A stretch of DNA of 64,000 bases from Bordetella genomosp. 9 (GTDB taxonomy: Bacteria > Pseudomonadota > Gammaproteobacteria > Burkholderiales > Burkholderiaceae_B): positions 4,092,001-4,156,000 of the forward strand of contig NZ_CP021109.1 of the NCBI RefSeq assembly GCF_002119725.1, given 5' to 3'. The first letter of the stretch is position 1. The number at the start of each line of letters is the position of its first letter. This document shows, piece after piece, positions 33,797 through 45,458 of the stretch. Under the pieces are notes generated by a model. The model did not search any database and was not told the DNA's origin. It saw nothing but the letters and a program-made list of their open reading frames with translations. A program made the position numbers and the translations under genes.

Positions 33797-33829
33797 GCTT
33801 GCTGCGGAAAGCCAACGCAAAACAACGAG

Positions 33830-33868
33830 TCCCTACCCCGCCATCGTGCCGGGTAGGGATTTGTTTTT
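33830..33868 (+). terminator. Rho-independent terminator after the cytochrome c gene
   Basis: TCCCTACCC (33830-33838) pairs with GGGTAGGGA (33851-33859), followed by TTTGTTTTT. It lies 34 bases after the cytochrome stop. Confidence 0.88.
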
Positions 33869-33883
33869 GATGCGCCAAACGGC

Positions 33884-35008
33884 TCAGCAGGGCACAGCGC
33901 CGGTTTCCGGAATGTGCGCCCGTTGCGACGATGACGTGGGCCGCGATTCGCTCCCGGCCGACGGAGGAAGCGCCCACGGAATTGCGGCACGGGAAGCGGG
34001 CGTATCGCCCGTTACCGTCAAGCGTTCAGCGAACATATAGCCGCAGCCGTGGACCGCCAGCAGCGGCAGCTCCATGCCGAGATGGCGGCCCTTGCGCCGC
34101 AGACGCGACACCAGGACGTCCATGCCGCGCGGCGCCAGGCGCTTCGCGTCGGCTTCCCGGGGGCCCGGAACTGGGTCGGTTCGCGATGCCGCCGAGCGCG
34201 GCGCCGCGGGCGGAGGACGACGCAGAAGCAGTCCAGGACTGGCCGCAATCTGTACCAGGAAGCGGCGTTCCGCGACGGTGAGCCGCAGCGTGCGGTTGCG
34301 GGGGTCGGCGAGCAACCCGCTATCGGCGTCCAGGCGCCAGCCACACCGCCCGCGATGATGTGGACCAGGACGGTGCGCTGCCCCGCTTTCGGGTTCGTGG
34401 CATGGGCCTTCGCAATGGCCATGGCCCGGGCGGTCGACGCCGCGCCCGTCGATTTCAGGATCGCGATCGGCGCCGCGGCCGTCATTGCGTCTGCCATGGC
34501 GGCCGCTATCGCCCATGGAATCCGCACGAAGGTGCAACGGAACGTCGGAGCAATGATCGTGGTTGAACTGACCTTGAACGCCACCCATGGAATGCGTCCG
34601 AGAATGCGGCGGGCCGGAAGGATCCAAGCGGCACACATGACGCTCCCAAGACGCAAGAATCGCCGCCAATTCAACGCTATCGATGCCGAGGGGATGGCAG
34701 GCATCGGCCCCTGCCGCCATGACCCGCACTCGCCAATAGGCATCCGCGTCGCCATGGGGCGGCGTCCCCAGGGCGATGATCACCGCCGCCGGCGCGACAC
34801 TACGGACGCCATCCGCATTGCGGGCCAGATCGTCGAGCTGGCCCAGCAGCAGCACGAACACGGAGGGCTGTTGTGCATAGAGGTGAAAGAAGCCCGCCAG
34901 GCTGCCGCAGCTGCGCACCGCGTAATCGCGCCTTGCCAATTCCTGGACAAGATTGTCCCGGCCCGCCCGTGCGTCCTGCAGCACAATGACGTTCCGATAC
35001 TCCACCAT
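33884..35008 (-). CDS. Degenerate receiver plus winged-helix transcriptional regulator with an enlarged linker
   Basis: From ATG 35008 (MVEYRNVIVLQDARAG) 374 residues. Residues 1-125 resemble a response-regulator receiver, but the phospho-acceptor region reads FVLLLGQLDDL without the expected Asp, and the conserved Lys position reads ACHPLGID, so it is a pseudo-receiver. Residues from W224 form an OmpR/PhoB winged helix (RTLRLTVAERRFLVQI, MDVLVSRLRRKG, HGCGYMF). The roughly 98-residue linker is His/Asp/Arg/Gly-rich and looks non-native in this frame; an insertion or two compensating frameshifts are possible. Divergent from the XRE gene across a palindrome. Confidence 0.75.
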   Translation of the reverse strand: MVEYRNVIVLQDARAGRDNLVQELARRDYAVRSCGSLAGFFHLYAQQPSVFVLLLGQLDDLARNADGVRSVAPAAVIIALGTPPHGDADAYWRVRVMAAGADACHPLGIDSVELAAILASWERHVCRLDPSGPPHSRTHSMGGVQGQFNHDHCSDVPLHLRADSMGDSGRHGRRNDGRGADRDPEIDGRGVDRPGHGHCEGPCHEPESGAAHRPGPHHRGRCGWRLDADSGLLADPRNRTLRLTVAERRFLVQIAASPGLLLRRPPPAAPRSAASRTDPVPGPREADAKRLAPRGMDVLVSRLRRKGRHLGMELPLLAVHGCGYMFAERLTVTGDTPASRAAIPWALPPSAGSESRPTSSSQRAHIPETGAVPC

Positions 35009-35031
35009 GGCTGTTCTCCTACTTACGGCAT

Positions 35032-35068
35032 AACCACAAACGTGATTTATATAAACACCAATGTGGTT
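35032..35068. promoter_or_regulatory. Palindromic operator between the two divergent regulators
   Basis: AACCACA (35032-35038) is the exact inverted complement of TGTGGTT (35062-35068). Nested at almost the same centre is the perfect palindrome TTTATATAAA (35046-35055). The 37-bp dyad sits between the winged-helix gene start (35008) and the XRE gene start (35092), covering the likely AT-rich -10 of both. A natural binding site for one of the two regulators (inference). Confidence 0.6.
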
Positions 35069-35091
35069 GCCCCGCAAGCTTCAATCGGCCC

Positions 35092-35553
35092 GTGAAGAAA
35101 TTTTCAGACCGATTGAGGCACGTTCGTGCGTTGCGCGGTTACACCCAGGCGGAGTTGGCGCGCCTGGCGGGCTTGTCGCAAAGCGCGGTGGCCAGCTACG
35201 AAAGCGGCGAACGCAAATCCAGCCGCGGGCTTTTCAAGCTCGCCGCCGCGCTTGGCGTCGATGCGCAGTGGCTGGACACGGGCAAAGGGCCGATGGAAAG
35301 CGCCTCGGATGTCTACGGCGGCGGCGCGGCCCCGCACCGGTACACGCTGATGGAAGAAGGCCTGCACGGCGCCTTCGCAAGCGCCCGCAAGGACGCCGAC
35401 TGGCCTTTTGCGAACATTCCGCGCGCACGCTACGAAGCGTTGACGCCACGCGATAAAAGGCACCTGGAAAACATGATGGCGGCGTTCGTCGACGCCTGCC
35501 ACGCCAACTACGCGGCGAGCCGCTCCAAAAACAAATCGCGCCGCGGCGAATAA
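35092..35553 (+). CDS. XRE-family helix-turn-helix regulator
   Basis: A 153-residue protein with an N-terminal Cro/C1-type DNA-binding domain: FSDRLRHVRALRGYTQAELA, SQSAVASYESGERKS, then LFKLAAALGVDAQWLDTGKG, typical of phage-like repressors. The start is GTG at 35092. The C-terminal 75 residues (LTPRDKRHLENMMAAFVDACHANY and a basic tail) are helical and not a peptidase, so there is no LexA-type cleavage domain. Probably autoregulated through the palindrome just upstream. Confidence 0.9.
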   Translation: MKKFSDRLRHVRALRGYTQAELARLAGLSQSAVASYESGERKSSRGLFKLAAALGVDAQWLDTGKGPMESASDVYGGGAAPHRYTLMEEGLHGAFASARKDADWPFANIPRARYEALTPRDKRHLENMMAAFVDACHANYAASRSKNKSRRGE

Positions 35554-35701
35554 CGCTCACGGCGCGATTGCTGCGATGACCGCGCGGCGAAGGCGCCGCT
35601 TTGCATCGCGCGATGCCGCGCGAAACCCACCCGGATTGCGGGCACCTTGTAGCGCGCACATCCCGGCCGACAAAGCCGGGATACGCGCGTCCGATAGCGG
35701 C

Positions 35702-36319
35702 TCAGCGCGCCGGTGCAGGCGCCCCTGGCGTGGCGCCCGGGGCGGCCGTACCCGACTGCGCCGGCGCGGTGCTGGCCGCCGGGGCGTCGCCCCGAACGCG
35801 GGCCGCGATCTCGTTGGCCGTCTGTGCCGTATCCACACTGAAGGCCAGCACGCCGCGATTCAACGGCTCCGCGATGCGCGGCGCGGCCACCAATTGCCCA
35901 TTGATCACCAGCACCAGCAACTTGCCGACATTCTGAGCGCTGATCTGCGACAGCTTGCGGGCGCCTTCGGGGCTGAAGCGCAGGCCCACGAAATTGTTGC
36001 CCTGGCGGTCCACCAGCGCGGCGGCTTCCGTCAGGTCCGCGCGCGTCAGTACCGGGTTCGGCTGCACATACACCGTGGTGTCGGTGAGCTTGACCTGCGT
36101 CAGCCCCGTCCCAGGTTCGGTCTGCGCCACGTAAAAGCCGACCGAAGCCGCGGCTGGAGCGGCCTGCGGCGCCGACGGCGCGGTGGCAGCGGGTGGCGTG
36201 GCAGCGCCCTGCTCGCCGGCCGTTCCCTTGGCGGCCTTGTTCCCTGGCGTCTGGCAGCCGGCCAGAACGACCGTCGCCATCAACATCGCGGGTGCCAATG
36301 TACGGAGTTTGATGTGCAT
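35702..36319 (-). CDS. Lipoprotein with a SecD-like P1 head domain
   Basis: 205 residues from ATG 36319 (MHIKLRTLAPAML). Signal peptide with lipobox VVLAGC at about 18-23, an Ala/Pro/Thr-rich spacer to about residue 60, then a domain of about 120 residues. This contains NPVLTRADLTEAAALVDRQG, FVGLRFSPEGARKLSQIS and KLLVLVINGQLVAAPRIAEPL, matching the periplasmic P1 head region of SecD. The tail is Ala/Pro-rich again. SecD itself has twelve-helix context absent here, so this is a free-standing lipid-anchored version, role unknown. Confidence 0.85.
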   Translation of the reverse strand: MHIKLRTLAPAMLMATVVLAGCQTPGNKAAKGTAGEQGAATPPAATAPSAPQAAPAAASVGFYVAQTEPGTGLTQVKLTDTTVYVQPNPVLTRADLTEAAALVDRQGNNFVGLRFSPEGARKLSQISAQNVGKLLVLVINGQLVAAPRIAEPLNRGVLAFSVDTAQTANEIAARVRGDAPAASTAPAQSGTAAPGATPGAPAPAR

Positions 36320-36486
36320 AACGTTTTTCCTATTGGTGAATGAAAGGGGCTGGCGGCGGCGCAATCCCCGGGCCCGGTAACAAAAAAGTGTACAGGGGAC
36401 GCAAGACGGGGGAGGCGGGAGACTGATTCCAGATGTAATGCCAAGGCTCGGTATCCAGCCTGGCGTCTTCTATACTGTCGCGTGCA

Positions 36487-36603
36487 CGCAGGGGTACTTC
36501 CGGTCCCGCGTCGGTCCGTCTTCACGAGTCGATGGCGGCAGACGCGTTCCGGGGGTTGAGAGAGTCCCTTCGTACCAGTACGGATAATGCCGATGCTGGG
36601 AGC
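36487..36603 (+). promoter_or_regulatory. TPP riboswitch (thi element) upstream of thiC
   Basis: Shows the conserved blocks of the thiamine-pyrophosphate aptamer in order: AGGGGTAC at the 5' side, GGGGGTTGAGAG (the CTGAGA-type pyrimidine-sensor element), then CCCTTCGTACCAG and CGGATAATGCCGATGCTGGGAG. A TATACT hexamer at 36471-36476 just upstream is a probable -10. It lies 63 bases before the thiC ATG, with two hairpins in between, and would switch thiC off when TPP is plentiful. Confidence 0.92.
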
Positions 36604-36639
36604 GTTCCGGCGTAACGCGCCGGAATCCGACCCGATTCG

Positions 36640-36661
36640 GCTCCAAAACCTCGCTTGGAGC
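36640..36661 (+). promoter_or_regulatory. Shine-Dalgarno-sequestering hairpin of thiC
   Basis: GCTCCAA (36640-36646) pairs with TTGGAGC (36655-36661), and the GGAG inside the second arm is the ribosome-binding site, five bases before the ATG. Together with the preceding hairpin TTCCGGCG/CGCCGGAA (about 36605-36625) this is a plausible expression platform acting on translation. No T-run terminator is present. Confidence 0.6.
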
Positions 36662-36665
36662 TTCC

Positions 36666-38579
36666 ATGAACGCCAATCCCAAATTCCTGGCCGCCACGGC
36701 CGAAGTCGACGCTGCCGCGGTTGCGCCGCTGCCGAAGTCCCGCAAAGTCTATCAGCAGGGATCCCGCCCCGACATCCGGGTGCCGTTTCGTGAAATCGAA
36801 CAGCACGACACGCCCACCATGTTCGGCGGCGAAAAGAACCCTCCGCTGACGGTGTACGACACCAGCGGCCCCTATACCGATCCCGACGTCAAAATCGATA
36901 TCCGCCGCGGGCTGCCGGAAGTGCGCCGCGCCTGGATCGAGGAGCGGGGCGATACCGAGCTGCTGGACGGCCCCACCAGCGCCTATGGCCGGGAACGCCT
37001 GAACGATCCCAAGCTGACGGCGATGCGTTTCGATCTGCGCCGCCCCCCGCGCCGCGCCAAGGCCGGCGCCAACGTGACGCAGATGCACTATGCGCGCCGC
37101 GGCATCATCACGCCGGAAATGGAGTTCGTGGCGATCCGCGAGAACCTGCGCCGCGAGCAATATCTGGAATCGCTGCGCGCCAGCGGTCCGGAAGGCGAGA
37201 AACTGGTCAAGCGCATGCTGCGCCAGCACCCGGGGCAGTCCTTCGGCGCCGCCATCCCGGAAACGATCACGCCCGAGTTCGTGCGCGACGAAGTGGCGCG
37301 CGGCCGCGCCATCATCCCAGCCAACATCAATCACCCCGAGCTGGAGCCGATGGCGATCGGCCGCAATTTCCTGGTGAAGATCAACGCCAATATCGGCAAC
37401 TCCGCGGTCAGTTCCGGCATCGGCGAAGAAGTGGAGAAAATGACCTGGGCCATCCGCTGGGGCGGCGACACGGTGATGGACTTGTCCACCGGCAAGCACA
37501 TTCATGAAACGCGCGAGTGGATCGTACGCAATTCGCCCGTGCCGATCGGCACGGTGCCTATTTACCAGGCCCTGGAAAAAGTCGACGGCAAGGCCGAGGA
37601 ACTGACCTGGGAGATTTTCCGCGACACGCTGATCGAGCAGGCGGAACAGGGCGTGGATTACTTCACGATCCATGCCGGGGTGCGGCTGCCCTTCATTCCC
37701 ATGACCGCGGACCGCATGACCGGCATCGTCTCGCGCGGCGGGTCCATCATGGCGAAGTGGTGCCTGGCGCACCACCGCGAGAGCTTCCTGTACGAGCGCT
37801 TCGAGGAAATCTGCGAAATCATGAAGGCCTACGACGTCAGCTTCTCGCTGGGCGACGGCCTGCGGCCGGGTTCGGCCTACGACGCCAACGACGAGGCGCA
37901 GTTCGCCGAGCTGAAAACGCTGGGCGAGCTGACGCAGGTGGCGTGGAAGCACGACGTGCAGGTGATGATCGAAGGCCCGGGCCATGTTCCGATGCAGATG
38001 ATCAAGGAGAACATGGATCTGCAGCTCAAGCACTGTCATGAAGCGCCCTTCTACACGCTGGGCCCGCTGACCACCGATATCGCGCCGGGCTACGACCACA
38101 TCACATCCGGCATCGGCGCGGCGCTGATCGGCTGGTACGGCACCGCGATGCTGTGCTACGTGACGCCGAAGGAACACCTGGGGCTGCCCAACAAGAAGGA
38201 CGTGAAGGACGGCATCATTACCTACAAGATCGCCGCCCATGCCGCCGACCTCGCCAAGGGCCATCCCGGCGCTGCCATCCGCGACAACGCGCTGTCGAAG
38301 GCGCGCTTCGAGTTCCGTTGGGAAGACCAGTTCAACCTGGGCCTGGACCCGGATACGGCGAAGGAATTCCACGACGAAACCCTGCCCAAGGACTCGATGA
38401 AGGTCGCGCATTTCTGCTCGATGTGCGGGCCGCATTTCTGCAGCATGAAGATCACGCAGGATGTGCGAGACTATGCCGCCACACACGGCGTCGCCGAGCA
38501 GGATGCCTTGCAAAAAGGCATGCAGGAGAAAGCGGTGGAGTTCGTGCGCAAGGGGTCGGAGATCTATCACCAGACCTGA
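36666..38579 (+). CDS. thiC: Phosphomethylpyrimidine synthase ThiC
   Basis: Radical-SAM enzyme that rearranges aminoimidazole ribotide to HMP-phosphate for thiamine. The 637-residue protein is the long proteobacterial form with the N-terminal extension. Catalytic-core blocks include GARVTQMHYARRG-type NVTQMHYARRGIITPEM, EGPGHVPMQMIKEN and GPLTTDIAPGYDHI. The C-terminal cluster motif C584-x2-C587-x4-C592 (CSMCGPHFC) binds the [4Fe-4S] cluster. TPP riboswitch upstream; a hairpin 20 bases after the stop. Confidence 0.98.
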   Translation: MNANPKFLAATAEVDAAAVAPLPKSRKVYQQGSRPDIRVPFREIEQHDTPTMFGGEKNPPLTVYDTSGPYTDPDVKIDIRRGLPEVRRAWIEERGDTELLDGPTSAYGRERLNDPKLTAMRFDLRRPPRRAKAGANVTQMHYARRGIITPEMEFVAIRENLRREQYLESLRASGPEGEKLVKRMLRQHPGQSFGAAIPETITPEFVRDEVARGRAIIPANINHPELEPMAIGRNFLVKINANIGNSAVSSGIGEEVEKMTWAIRWGGDTVMDLSTGKHIHETREWIVRNSPVPIGTVPIYQALEKVDGKAEELTWEIFRDTLIEQAEQGVDYFTIHAGVRLPFIPMTADRMTGIVSRGGSIMAKWCLAHHRESFLYERFEEICEIMKAYDVSFSLGDGLRPGSAYDANDEAQFAELKTLGELTQVAWKHDVQVMIEGPGHVPMQMIKENMDLQLKHCHEAPFYTLGPLTTDIAPGYDHITSGIGAALIGWYGTAMLCYVTPKEHLGLPNKKDVKDGIITYKIAAHAADLAKGHPGAAIRDNALSKARFEFRWEDQFNLGLDPDTAKEFHDETLPKDSMKVAHFCSMCGPHFCSMKITQDVRDYAATHGVAEQDALQKGMQEKAVEFVRKGSEIYHQT

Positions 38580-38599
38580 CCCGCACCGCTTCAAACCAG

Positions 38600-38625
38600 G
38601 TTTGCCGCCTTGCCCGGCGGCAAAC
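38600..38625 (+). terminator. Stable hairpin after thiC, probable transcript end
   Basis: GTTTGCCGCC (38600-38609) pairs perfectly with GGCGGCAAAC (38616-38625) around the loop TTGCCC, starting 21 bases after the thiC stop. No T run follows, so it may act as an RNA-stabilising or Rho-linked end. A related hairpin follows the next gene at 39539-39568. Confidence 0.5.
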
Positions 38626-38663
38626 CGCACCCAGCGGCCCCGGGCCGACGACGATACGACAAG

Positions 38664-39509
38664 ATGAGTTTGCTGAAACGCCTGCTGAACCCCAAGGCCT
38701 CGCGCGTACTGGACGCCGGGGAGTTTGCCGAGGCATATGCCCGGGCCGCCCGAACACGCTTTCCAAAGGAAGGCATCGCCGTCGCGCCGGAGGTCAGCGG
38801 CGGCGCCATACAGGTGCGCTGGTCGCTGCCGGGCGGAGAACAGGCCGTCCAGTCGCTGGGCAATGCGTACAGCGCCTATGGCAAAGCCCCTGCGGACCTC
38901 GACGCCATCATCGCGGCGCACCTGGACGCCGCACCGGCCGGCGCCAGACCCGATCCCGCCGCGCGGCGCGCCGCCATTCTGCCGGTGATCAAGACCCGCA
39001 TGTGGCTGACGGCCGCGACGAAACAACTGCAGGCGGCGGGCACGGGTGAAGGAGAACGGTTCGTCGCCGAGCCGCTGACCGACGACCTTCTGACTCTCTA
39101 TGTCGAAGATCGCGCCGATGCGATGAGCTATGTCGCGCCCGGCCACCTCGCCGATCTGGAAGTGGCGAAAGAGGCGCTCAAGCCGCTGGCGCTGGGCAAT
39201 TTGCAACGCATGCTGGCCCAGGTGACCATCGAAGGCGAAGACGGCTGCTATGGCGTGCGCCTGGACGGCAACTACGACGCCAGCCTGGTCTTCCTTTCCG
39301 ACGAATGGCGGGACCGGGTCCAGATCGACGGCGATCCCGTGATGGCGATTCCTGCGCGCGAAGAACTGCTGGTCTGCGGCAGCAACGACCGGCCGGGCCA
39401 GAACCGCATCCGCAATATCGCGGCGCACGTCATGGCGCGCTCCCCATACGGACTGTCGGCGCAGCTGTATGCGTGGCGCGACGGCATCCTGGCGCCGCAC
39501 GACAACTGA
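38664..39509 (+). CDS. DUF1444 family protein
   Basis: A 281-residue soluble protein without signal peptide. Overall layout fits the DUF1444 (YtpQ-like) family: an N-terminal SLLKRLLNPKASRVLDAGEFA, middle VIKTRMWLTAATKQLQ, then LYVEDRADAMSYVAPGHLADL and VMAIPAREELLVCGSND. The ATG at 38664 is chosen because it begins the family-like sequence; the frame is open further upstream. Follows thiC by 84 bases in the same direction. Function not known. Confidence 0.85.
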   Translation: MSLLKRLLNPKASRVLDAGEFAEAYARAARTRFPKEGIAVAPEVSGGAIQVRWSLPGGEQAVQSLGNAYSAYGKAPADLDAIIAAHLDAAPAGARPDPAARRAAILPVIKTRMWLTAATKQLQAAGTGEGERFVAEPLTDDLLTLYVEDRADAMSYVAPGHLADLEVAKEALKPLALGNLQRMLAQVTIEGEDGCYGVRLDGNYDASLVFLSDEWRDRVQIDGDPVMAIPAREELLVCGSNDRPGQNRIRNIAAHVMARSPYGLSAQLYAWRDGILAPHDN

Positions 39510-39538
39510 ACCGTCCAGAGCAAACGGGTGAAGGAGAA

Positions 39539-39568
39539 GTGTGCCGCCTTGCCTTCAGGGCGGCACAC
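39539..39568 (+). terminator. Stable hairpin after the DUF1444 gene
   Basis: GTGTGCCGCC (39539-39548) pairs with GGCGGCACAC (39559-39568) across a ten-base loop starting TTGCC. Shares the TGCCGCC arm and TTGCC loop start with the hairpin after thiC, with a compensated change at the third stem pair. No T run. Confidence 0.45.
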
Positions 39569-39678
39569 CGCAGCGCTGCCCCCAACCTGGGGCGCGTTTC
39601 CCCGCTTCCGGGAATCATCGTGCCGCGATGTACACATAGGCGCCACAATCCTGCCCACTTCAAAGGAGAGTTTTGCTT

Positions 39679-39903
39679 ATGCACGCGGCACGATCGATTT
39701 CCGGGTGTGCAATCGTCGGCGCATCCCCGCTGGCACCGTCCGCGACCGGCGCCGCTGGCGCAACGGCCCCGAACCACGCCGAACAAGGTCCGGACCGCAA
39801 CGATGCGCAAGACATGCAGCGGCGATTTGCGGCCGTCGGCTCCCAGCCCGCTGATGGCGGCAAGCGTCCGCCGCGGCGCCTCATTCCGGAAATCATCTAT
39901 TGA
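39679..39903 (+). CDS. Possible small protein
   Basis: A 74-codon frame from ATG 39679 (MHAARSISGCAIVGASPLAP) preceded by AAGGAGAG, a strong ribosome-binding site; a TTG two codons earlier is the alternative start. The N-terminal third is mildly hydrophobic with a cysteine but is not a convincing signal peptide; the rest is Ala/Gly/Arg-rich and ends RRLIPEIIY. No family recognised. It fills most of the 444-base gap between the DUF1444 gene and the convergent MmyB-type regulator; the rest of that gap has only the hairpin at 39539. Confidence 0.35.
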   Translation: MHAARSISGCAIVGASPLAPSATGAAGATAPNHAEQGPDRNDAQDMQRRFAAVGSQPADGGKRPPRRLIPEIIY

Positions 39904-39953
39904 ACCGGCGGTCTGGCCGATGCCTGGAATAGCGGACCGCCCCTGACCCAGGG

Positions 39954-40817
39954 TCATTGATGCTGGCCAGCCTCCAGGATGGCCGGGATGCCGGTCCGCC
40001 CCGCTTCGGGCAGCAGCATGATCAGCTTCAGGTCCGGATGGGTGGCCAGACGGAACGTAACCTGTTGCAGCCGCAGCAAGCCTCGGCGGGGATGCTGGAA
40101 TTCCCGCAATCCCCCTTCCCGCTCCACCACCGCGTGCCGGGTCCACCAGTGCGCGAATGAGGGGCTTTCGCGCAACAGCGCATCGACCAGCCGAAGCACG
40201 TCGGGTTCGTCCAGGTGCGGACCCGCATCGGCGCGGAATTCCGCCACGACCCGGCGCGCGCGCTGCTCCCAGTCCACCACCAGCGAACGCGCGGCCGGAT
40301 TCAGAAAGATGTAGCGCAGCAGGTTGGGAGCGGCATCCACCGCCGGCCAGTCGTCGAAGAGTTCGCGCATGGCGCCGTTATAGGCCATGACGTTCCACGT
40401 ACGGTCCAGCACGTAGGCCGGCGCATCGATGGCATCCACGCAGGCCGACAACACACCCGACACGCCGGCCGGCTCGTCGCGCGGATGCACGGGGTCCGCA
40501 CATTCGGCAAGCTCGAACAGGTAGGCCCGCTCGGCCCGGTCCAGTTGCAGCACCCCGGCAATACGCCCCCACACCGCCGGGGATACCGAGACCTCGCGGC
40601 CTTGCTCGATCCAGGTGTACCAGGTGACGCTGATGCCGCACAGCTGGGCGACTTCCTCGCGGCGCAAACCCGGCGTACGGCGCCGCAGGCCGGCAGGCAG
40701 GCCCGCCATCTGGGGAGTGATGCGAGCTCGCGCGTTGCGCACGAAATCGCCCAGGGCGCGGCGGCGCAGCGCGGCGCCGTCAGCGGTCGTGGTCACGGAT
40801 TGGGTGGCAGTGCTCAT
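39954..40817 (-). CDS. MmyB-type helix-turn-helix regulator
   Basis: A 287-residue regulator. N-terminal XRE-like DNA-binding domain with RRRTPGLRREEVAQLCGISVTW, the signature of this family, followed by YTWIEQGREVSVSPAVWGRIA. Residues from about 115 on form an MmyB-like ligand-binding domain with PAYVLDRTWNVMAYNGAM, NLLRYIFLNPAAR and the C-terminal RLLPE-type LIMLLPEAG. Ligand unknown. Divergent from ybaK with about 167 bases between, so it may control that gene or an unlinked target. Confidence 0.9.
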   Translation of the reverse strand: MSTATQSVTTTADGAALRRRALGDFVRNARARITPQMAGLPAGLRRRTPGLRREEVAQLCGISVTWYTWIEQGREVSVSPAVWGRIAGVLQLDRAERAYLFELAECADPVHPRDEPAGVSGVLSACVDAIDAPAYVLDRTWNVMAYNGAMRELFDDWPAVDAAPNLLRYIFLNPAARSLVVDWEQRARRVVAEFRADAGPHLDEPDVLRLVDALLRESPSFAHWWTRHAVVEREGGLREFQHPRRGLLRLQQVTFRLATHPDLKLIMLLPEAGRTGIPAILEAGQHQ

Positions 40818-40984
40818 ACCAGGATAAGGGAGATCTCGTACCCGTATTGAAACGCTATCTTAGCGTCCCGCCGGCGGCGCCGCCGCAGCGGCGACAGCGC
40901 CGTCCTGGGGATGCGGCACGGGGACAGCCCCTGCCCGCTTGTAAACTTTCGCGCTGCCGTATGCACAACACCGGGAGCCAGAAC

Positions 40985-41491
40985 ATGAATGAAGCCGCCG
41001 CCACGCCGTTGCCGGAATCCGCGCAGCGGGTCGCCGCGCTGCTGCGCGAACTGGGGCATGAGAACCCCGTGGTCATCCTTCCCGAAACGGGCAAGACGTC
41101 GGCCCAGGCCGCCGCTGGCCTGGGCTGCGACGTGGCGCAGATCGCCAAGTCCATCATCTTCCGCCGGGTGGCCGACGACATGCCGGTGCTCGTGGTCGCC
41201 AGCGGGGCCAACCGTGTGGACGAAGCCAAGGTGGCGCGCATTGTGGGCGGATTGGGCAAGGCCGATGCGCGCTTCGTCCGGGAAAAGACCGGCTACGCGA
41301 TCGGCGGCGTGTGCCCCATTGGACACGCCGTTCGTCCGGTGACGCTGCTGGACGCGGACCTCTTCCGCTATGACGCGCTGTGGGCAGCGGCGGGCCACCC
41401 GCAGGCGGTTTTCAAGCTCACCCCGGCGCAATTGGCCGCGATGACCGGCGCACCGGTGGCCGACGTCGCCGAAGCTCCGGCCGCGGCCTGA
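40985..41491 (+). CDS. YbaK/EbsC-type aminoacyl-tRNA deacylase
   Basis: A 168-residue single-domain protein of the INS/YbaK superfamily, which hydrolyses mischarged aminoacyl-tRNA such as Cys-tRNA(Pro). The family core is evident: CDVAQIAKSIIFR (with catalytic lysine), DMPVLVVASGANRVD, and TGYAIGGVCPIGH with its glycine-rich loop. The start at 40985 gives the usual N-terminal length. Exact tRNA substrate is not inferable from sequence. Convergent with metH. Confidence 0.92.
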   Translation: MNEAAATPLPESAQRVAALLRELGHENPVVILPETGKTSAQAAAGLGCDVAQIAKSIIFRRVADDMPVLVVASGANRVDEAKVARIVGGLGKADARFVREKTGYAIGGVCPIGHAVRPVTLLDADLFRYDALWAAAGHPQAVFKLTPAQLAAMTGAPVADVAEAPAAA

Positions 41492-41543
41492 ATCGGCCGC
41501 AGGCTCGCCACTGGCCCGCGCCTGCCCGCGGCGCCGGCAGCCC

Positions 41544-41564
41544 GTCTGGCCCCGGAGGCCAGGC
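41544..41564. terminator. Hairpin between convergent ybaK-like gene and metH
   Basis: GTCTGGCC (41544-41551) pairs with GGCCAGGC (41557-41564) around a five-base loop, 52 bases after the YbaK stop and 19 bases beyond the metH stop. There is no T run in either direction. A possible two-way transcript end. Confidence 0.35.
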
Positions 41565-41582
41565 CGGGAAACCGGCGGCCCT

Positions 41583-45359
<3,777 letters not shown>

Positions 45360-45458
45360 GGGACGATCCTGGAGAAGGCGAAGGGAAGAACGAAGGTGCA
45401 ACCTTGAATGGTAACAAAGCGCGCGGGCCGGGGCGGCCGTGATACATTCCGCCCCCTC

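Noticed and set aside
34049..35095. 348-codon frame on the forward strand opposite the winged-helix regulator
   Set aside because: It contains no recognisable domain, while the reverse strand encodes clear receiver-like and winged-helix parts.
36522..39500. 992-codon reverse frame opposite thiC and the DUF1444 gene
   Set aside because: It is a shadow of the thiC and DUF1444 coding strands, with no domain of its own.
45360..45458. A second riboswitch for metH on the reverse strand
   Set aside because: No SAM or cobalamin consensus was found reading leftward; the aptamer in this region faces btuB.
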